Below, piece by piece: positions 59,701 through 64,000 of a stretch of 64,000 nucleotides of DNA. Under the pieces are notes generated by a model that did not search any database, had not been told where the DNA came from, and saw only the letters and a list, made by a program, of their open reading frames with translations. Made by a program: the position numbers and the translations under genes. The DNA is from Rhizoctonia solani (lineage: Eukaryota; Basidiomycota; Agaricomycetes; Cantharellales; Ceratobasidiaceae). Location: contig NC_057371.1 in assembly GCF_016906535.1 (NCBI RefSeq), positions 806,001-870,000 on the forward strand, in the 5' to 3' direction. The stretch's first letter is position 1. The number at the start of each line of letters is the position of its first letter.

Positions 59701-61612
59701 CACTGCATGAATTGCCTTCTCCGCGCCCAACGAGTTTGTGATCCGAGCCTCGAATCTCTTCAAGAGGGTTAAGTGAATAGGAGGAACCTTCACGAGTCAG
59801 ACCCAAGATGGCGCCGATGTAGTCGGAAATGATAATGTGCATGAAAAAGCCACAATTGATGAGACGCGCAGTATTGAAGATAACATGATCTTGTTCCTCA
59901 AGGGGAGTGCGGGGTTTACCTGGTATTGGCAGCGTCGAACTTATAAGTAGGTACTAAAACTATACAAATATTAACTCACGCGATGCTTGATTATCGAGGC
60001 CTAAAAATCTCGACGCAGCCGGAGTGGTGTAGGCTGTCGAAGCCGTAGCACCTTGCGACAAGATGGAGTCGGTCATGCTGACGTCGGTCCAATCCTTACC
60101 ATGTTTCCCTCCACCTGCGTTGTTACCTTGGTCCTGAGGACTACCGCTTTCTGAAGGGCCTCCCCAGGTGCCAGTTTTTTCTGGGTTGACAACAGGCAGG
60201 TCCTTGAGCTTCTCAGGATCCTTGAAAGTACGATTCTCGTTGATTTGGAGAAGTTTGGTTGCAATGTACTAGAATTCGATATTGGTATTGGTTTGAGTGA
60301 TTTGAGAAAAGCGCTCACATTATGGTTGCGGCAGAACATAACCAAGAGTGCGCTGACCGCAGGAGGCATCAGCAGCAGCCTATTCTCAGCAAACACGTCT
60401 TCGTGTAGACGACCGGTACCATCGTTTCGACGAACTTTATTCTGAGCCTCAAAAGAATGGCCATATAGCGGGGAGAGATCAAGGTATGAGGATGTATCAT
60501 TGATATACACCGACTCGGGGGATGTTCTATAGAATGGGAATTAGTTTCGGATATGACAAAAATTGGAAGTGAAATAGCGCACCGGAACAAGCTATGGATA
60601 ATCAACACAGCAAACGAGAAGAGCAAGGAACTAACACCAGCTGGGTGCGGTATACCTCCTTCAGTGTCGCGACGAAGAAGTGTATCGAAAATAAGCTCTG
60701 GAGTGGGAAGGTTTGTAGGAGGAATGGGTGTGATCGACTAAGATACGAGAAATCAGTTGAATAATATACTGAAGATTCGGAATTTAAACTCACCGCCACG
60801 GTCCTCGAGTAGGGTGTGCCAGCACGACCGAGGTCTGGCATATTAAGGTTATTGTTTCCACCATCGGGTTCGCGGAAGCGAGAATCAGGGTGAACATTAG
60901 TTACAGGTGGGTGTGGGAGATCGCCGTAAACTAAAATACGCGTGAGATCGTGATAAAGGATACATTTGATTGCTACGTACGAAGAGTGATAACTGCATCC
61001 TGGAGTTTTTGTTGGAGATCGCCGCCAGGGGAAAGTCTGCTCAGGGCAACGAAGAGGTATTCGAGCTACAGGGTCCATAATTAGTGCCATTTGGAAATCA
61101 TATACTTCGGCCGGAAACGGGACCAAATGTGACTGATCCACTTACAAGGTACTTTCGATCATCCAAACCAATTGTCTTGGAGTTCAAGAGGGCGTCTGCG
61201 GCCGCGGACTAACAAAAAATGGATTCAATTTATGCAGAAACGGCCACGCGCAAAACACTTACTGCAACATCAAAATCGATGTCAACGGGCTTTCCCCGCC
61301 TCGCTTGGTTGGTAAAAGCATCGATAACGGTCGAAATGGTCGAACGACGATCGGTTCGACCAAACTGGGGGGTATTTTATATATCAAAATCTCAATAACC
61401 CATTGGTTGGACAATCATACCATGGCAGGAGCCGCTTGAGCGTCCGAAAGGCCATCAGGGGCCTTGGGGATCGGGCGAGACGATAGACGTGATGTATCGG
61501 CAAGGTCAGAGACCTTGGCAAGCGTGTCCAAAACCGGGTTCTATCGAAACCATTAATTGAAACAATATTAGAGAATTCAATCCATTATTACACTTACCCA
61601 GAGGGAAGGCAT
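56746..61612 (-). CDS. Ppo-type fatty-acid heme dioxygenase/P450 fusion (oxylipin synthase)
   Basis: A psi-factor-producing oxygenase (linoleate diol synthase family) that makes hydroxy and dihydroxy fatty-acid signals. Exon 1 (61612) is MPSLW. The cyclooxygenase-like heme domain shows RRSTISTVIDAFTNQARRGK, the distal His in FAVLIIHSLFRTSP, SYLDLSPLYGHSFEAQNKVR, LLMPPAVSALLVMFCRNHN and the catalytic Tyr and proximal His in EFNLLYRWHATLS (YRWH at 59672-59683). The C-terminal P450 domain has DAVALTRRGDRFLTTDFTPQ and the heme-thiolate motif FGHGMHKCMGDQ (Cys codon 57114-57116). It ends LVTPWPASMVIQ and, after an intron, YDE. About 1,080 residues in about 17 exons, with no frame break noticed. 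Both active sites look complete, so a bifunctional dioxygenase/isomerase is predicted. Regiospecificity cannot be told. Confidence 0.88.
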
Positions 61613-62750
61613 GGTGTGTGCGTGAAGGAGTGAAGAGGAGTGACAAGAGGGTTATATATGCTTTCACGCCTCGCGGTACGCAATAACCATACCGGTGCCT
61701 CGATCTCCGGTCCATCATTCCCCCTGAACGAGGTGCGTTCTATTGGTTGGCGCTAAGCCCTTCGCCATGGACGTTCAATCTTTCAAATCACGAACTTCTG
61801 TCTGGCTCGACAATTCCTCATCTCGTAATGAGGGTCACGGCGTACGGTGAGCGCTCCTTTTCGCTTAACTATTCCCTCACTGCCTTGACGCAAGAACACG
61901 GGGCCCAAGCTTCTTAGCTTTCATTATAACAATCCCCGTCTACGCAACTATCCCCGAGTTGACCACAATCCGGCGCTAATCGTGCTTAGATTAGAGAGAC
62001 TCTATCTCCGCTGCTTCCGCAAGCAGAATTTCGATGTTCCTTTGCCCTTGTTGGCCAATGTTGAGGATCCAACGGCCACCGAGCCGAAGACAAGTACAGG
62101 CACAATATCAGGGTGCCTGGATGTGGCGCAACATTGGTTCCCGTTTTTGCTAAGTCTTATCAAAGTAGGTAATAGCATAGAGGCCCAGGCTTAGAGACTT
62201 GGATTCCACCGGAACCAAGAAATAGATAGCTTGTGATTCGCTTGTACCCTCGTGTCGTGGTTTGCATGTATGTAATATAGACCATAGAGCCACAAGCGCA
62301 TCTTTGTCACTAACCTATCAGGCACAATATCGAGCCTGATCTAACACTGATCTGACCTCCCAGATGTGCGCATATCTCTCAAGCACATAGTCCCGATATA
62401 TGCACCGATACGAACCACCAATTGCGTTTGTGTATCACTAATGGTAGTGAGATAATTCTTGGCGCGTAGAGCACCACATTTCAAGCTTACTCAGTACTAA
62501 TTGATTCGTTTCCATAAGGTCACTATGATGGGCACCAACTAAAACAGTATTTTGATACCATTCGCGTCAACAAGAAGTCAAGAAGACCAAAATTCCCCGT
62601 GAAGCTGTCAAACAGGTGATGTTTACTAGGTAAACACCACATGGATAGATCAAAATCGAAATGGTGCAATCCTCGCTTATCTGATGAGTGAGCCGCATAT
62701 AACCAGCTATCGAGGGTATTGGTCGATACTTCTCACCTCTGTTACCTGCA
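61613..62750. other. divergent intergenic, Ppo and protease promoters
   Basis: About 1.1 kb. A TATA-like TATATAT lies near the Ppo start. A 70-codon plus-strand frame at 61982-62194 (MLRLERLYLRCFRKQ) matches nothing. No repeat or RNA gene was seen. Confidence 0.5.
61653..61659 (-). promoter_or_regulatory. TATA box of the Ppo gene
   Basis: TATATAT is centred about 45 bases upstream of the Ppo ATG on the minus strand. Pyrimidine-rich sequence (CCCTCTTGTCACTCCTCTTC) lies between it and the start, a common fungal promoter layout. Confidence 0.55.
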
Positions 62751-64000
62751 ATGTTGTTCAGACAATTTGTGTTACCTTGTTTATTTGCTTTCGAGGCATT
62801 TGCCGTTGTGCCAGACAGTAAAACGTATATCATGTAGGTTGATATCACGACAGGCCATATAATGCCCTGCATAACAATATATTCGTTCTCTTATTATTTC
62901 AAAAGAACGCTGAAGCCAGGTGCCAACATTCAGTCTCACGTCAACGAGCGAAGAGAAGGCTTCGAGGTAAAACACGTATATTCGGCCGTCATCAACGGCT
63001 ATGCGGCCGCGCTTTCCCCTTCGGTGTTAGAAGCATTAAGGTTGTCCGACGACGTACAGGCGATCGAAATGTAAGTGATGGTGTTCTCATGAGACAATGT
63101 ATATTTGAATTGAATATATGCGCCTCAAAGCGACCAGATACTATCTATTCCACAGGGGACACCAAGGCAATTATTGTTTATATGTGTACTTGAGCTCTCA
63201 CCAATCGCGGACCATGATTGTTCCGACTAGCTCTACCTTTACTCAGCTTGGAAATGCTAGAAGACTATTCGAGAAGAAAGCGAATGGAGGCGCAGGTGGT
63301 AGGTGGGCCATCTTATCAGCTTCATAATGGCTCATCTGGCTTGACCAACTACAGTCGATATCTACTTCTTCGATACTGGTAACGTCACAAATTCGATACA
63401 TGAACTAACATATTTAACCGGGGAAATGTTAATCTTAGGAATCAACTTAACAAAGCAATGCTTTGGGTCTCGTGTTCGCTGGGGTGCTACGTTCGGTGGA
63501 GTGAGTTTGATTTCGAAGTATTCTCACGAGCCTTTAAATAAACTGATACAATTATAGTATCAAGACATTGACGGAAGCGGGTGAGCGACAAGTCGCTTAC
63601 ACTCTGAGAACTAGTCGAAAATCTTACGTCCCATATTCAGCCATGGTACTGCATTAGCAGCTTCGGTACGCTTGTTCTACCTTCTTTTCACAGAACGTTA
63701 GTCGAGTTTTTCCAGGCGCTTTGCGCCGAAGCAGGTGGAACCGCCACATCAGCCTCGGGCGTTGCGGTCAAAATTCTCTCGGATTCTGGATCGGGTACAA
63801 CATCATCTCTCATTTCTGGCATCAACTGGGCAGTCCAACAATACCAATCGACAAATCGACCTTCAATTGGCGCGCTGGCGCTTGGAGGACCAGCCTCTGT
63901 GACCCTTGATAACGCTGTTGCTGCAGCCGTAAATGCTGGGCTCCACATGGTTGTCACCGCCGGCAAGTTTGTTTGGGCATCAAGTGCGCATACATATACT
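62751..64000 (+). CDS. subtilisin-like secreted serine protease (5' part; runs off the edge)
   Basis: An S8 (proteinase K-like) protease. Exon 1 starts at 62751 with signal peptide MLFRQFVLPCLFAFEAFAVV and PDSKTYI. A GTAGGT donor leads to the Inhibitor I9 propeptide (TLKPGANIQSHV, VKHVYSAVINGYAAALSPSV, LEALRLSDDVQAIE). Downstream is the catalytic Asp in VDIYFFDTGIN, then SRVRWGATFGG and the catalytic His in GSGHGTALAAS. The following strand region is VKILSDSGSGTTSSLISGIN. At the last readable codons GLHMVVTAG is followed by GCAAGT, a likely GC-AG intron donor, so the oxyanion-hole Asn and the catalytic Ser lie beyond the window. Around eight short exons are seen here. Substrate and secretion (signal peptide, propeptide) are inferred from family. 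Confidence 0.84.

Noticed and set aside
61982..62194. 70-codon frame between Ppo and the protease
   Set aside because: No motif and short; could be chance.
56746..64000. Ppo plus subtilisin as an infection-related island
   Set aside because: Two adjacent secretory/signal genes are not enough; no effector or regulator pattern around them.

Overview
The window looks like nuclear DNA of a filamentous basidiomycete, probably an Agaricomycete. Every confident protein gene is of fungal type: Zn2Cys6 regulator, dioxygenase-P450 oxylipin synthase, arrestin-like protein, Pali/Rim9-like membrane protein, two-domain VPS10 receptor and fungal MFS sugar transporter. Nearly all are cut by short introns of about 45-90 bases with GT..AG (occasionally GC..AG) borders. 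A single intron-bearing tRNA gene and a 5'-truncated LINE fit the same picture. No prokaryotic, organellar or viral segment was recognised. The exact species cannot be told from the sequence.

Layout. Left third (1-25 kb): AP-2 sigma adaptin (-), ASC-1-type zinc-finger protein (-), F-box protein (+), Pali/Rim9-like membrane protein (-) divergent from a GPATCH1-like G-patch protein (+), C2H2 zinc-finger protein (+), replication licensing factor CDT1 (-), NF-X1-type zinc-finger protein (+), a tiny cold-shock-domain protein (-) and an AXL2-like cadherin-fold membrane protein (+). Middle (25-41 kb): dynein light chain LC8 (-), a 2.9 kb gene-poor stretch, aldehyde dehydrogenase (-) facing away from prephenate dehydrogenase (+) with a LINE fragment inserted between them, a Zn2Cys6 regulator (-) and tRNA-Glu(UUC) (-). 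Right third (41-64 kb): VPS10 sorting receptor (-), GT31-like glycosyltransferase (-), sugar transporter (-), a 2.9 kb gene-poor stretch, arrestin-like protein (-), a Ppo-type fatty-acid dioxygenase/P450 (-) and the 5' part of a subtilisin-like protease (+) that runs off the right edge.

Functionally these are mostly unrelated housekeeping genes: trafficking (AP-2, VPS10, LC8, arrestin), nuclear functions (CDT1, GPATCH1, NF-X1, ASC-1), metabolism (TYR1, ALDH), nutrient uptake and secretion. I see no convincing secondary-metabolite or defence cluster and do not claim an undescribed system. The most notable sequence-level observations are: (1) single-base frame breaks, almost all explainable as a homopolymer length change, concentrated in about ten of the genes while other long genes are clean; (2) a LINE copy with a perfect 15-bp target-site duplication that has pushed a divergent gene pair about 1.5 kb apart; (3) an R3H domain whose signature His is Met; (4) GC-AG introns at two places.

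Gene structures were assembled by hand from splice signals and recalled family consensus. Intron borders are therefore predictions, and protein lengths are approximate.
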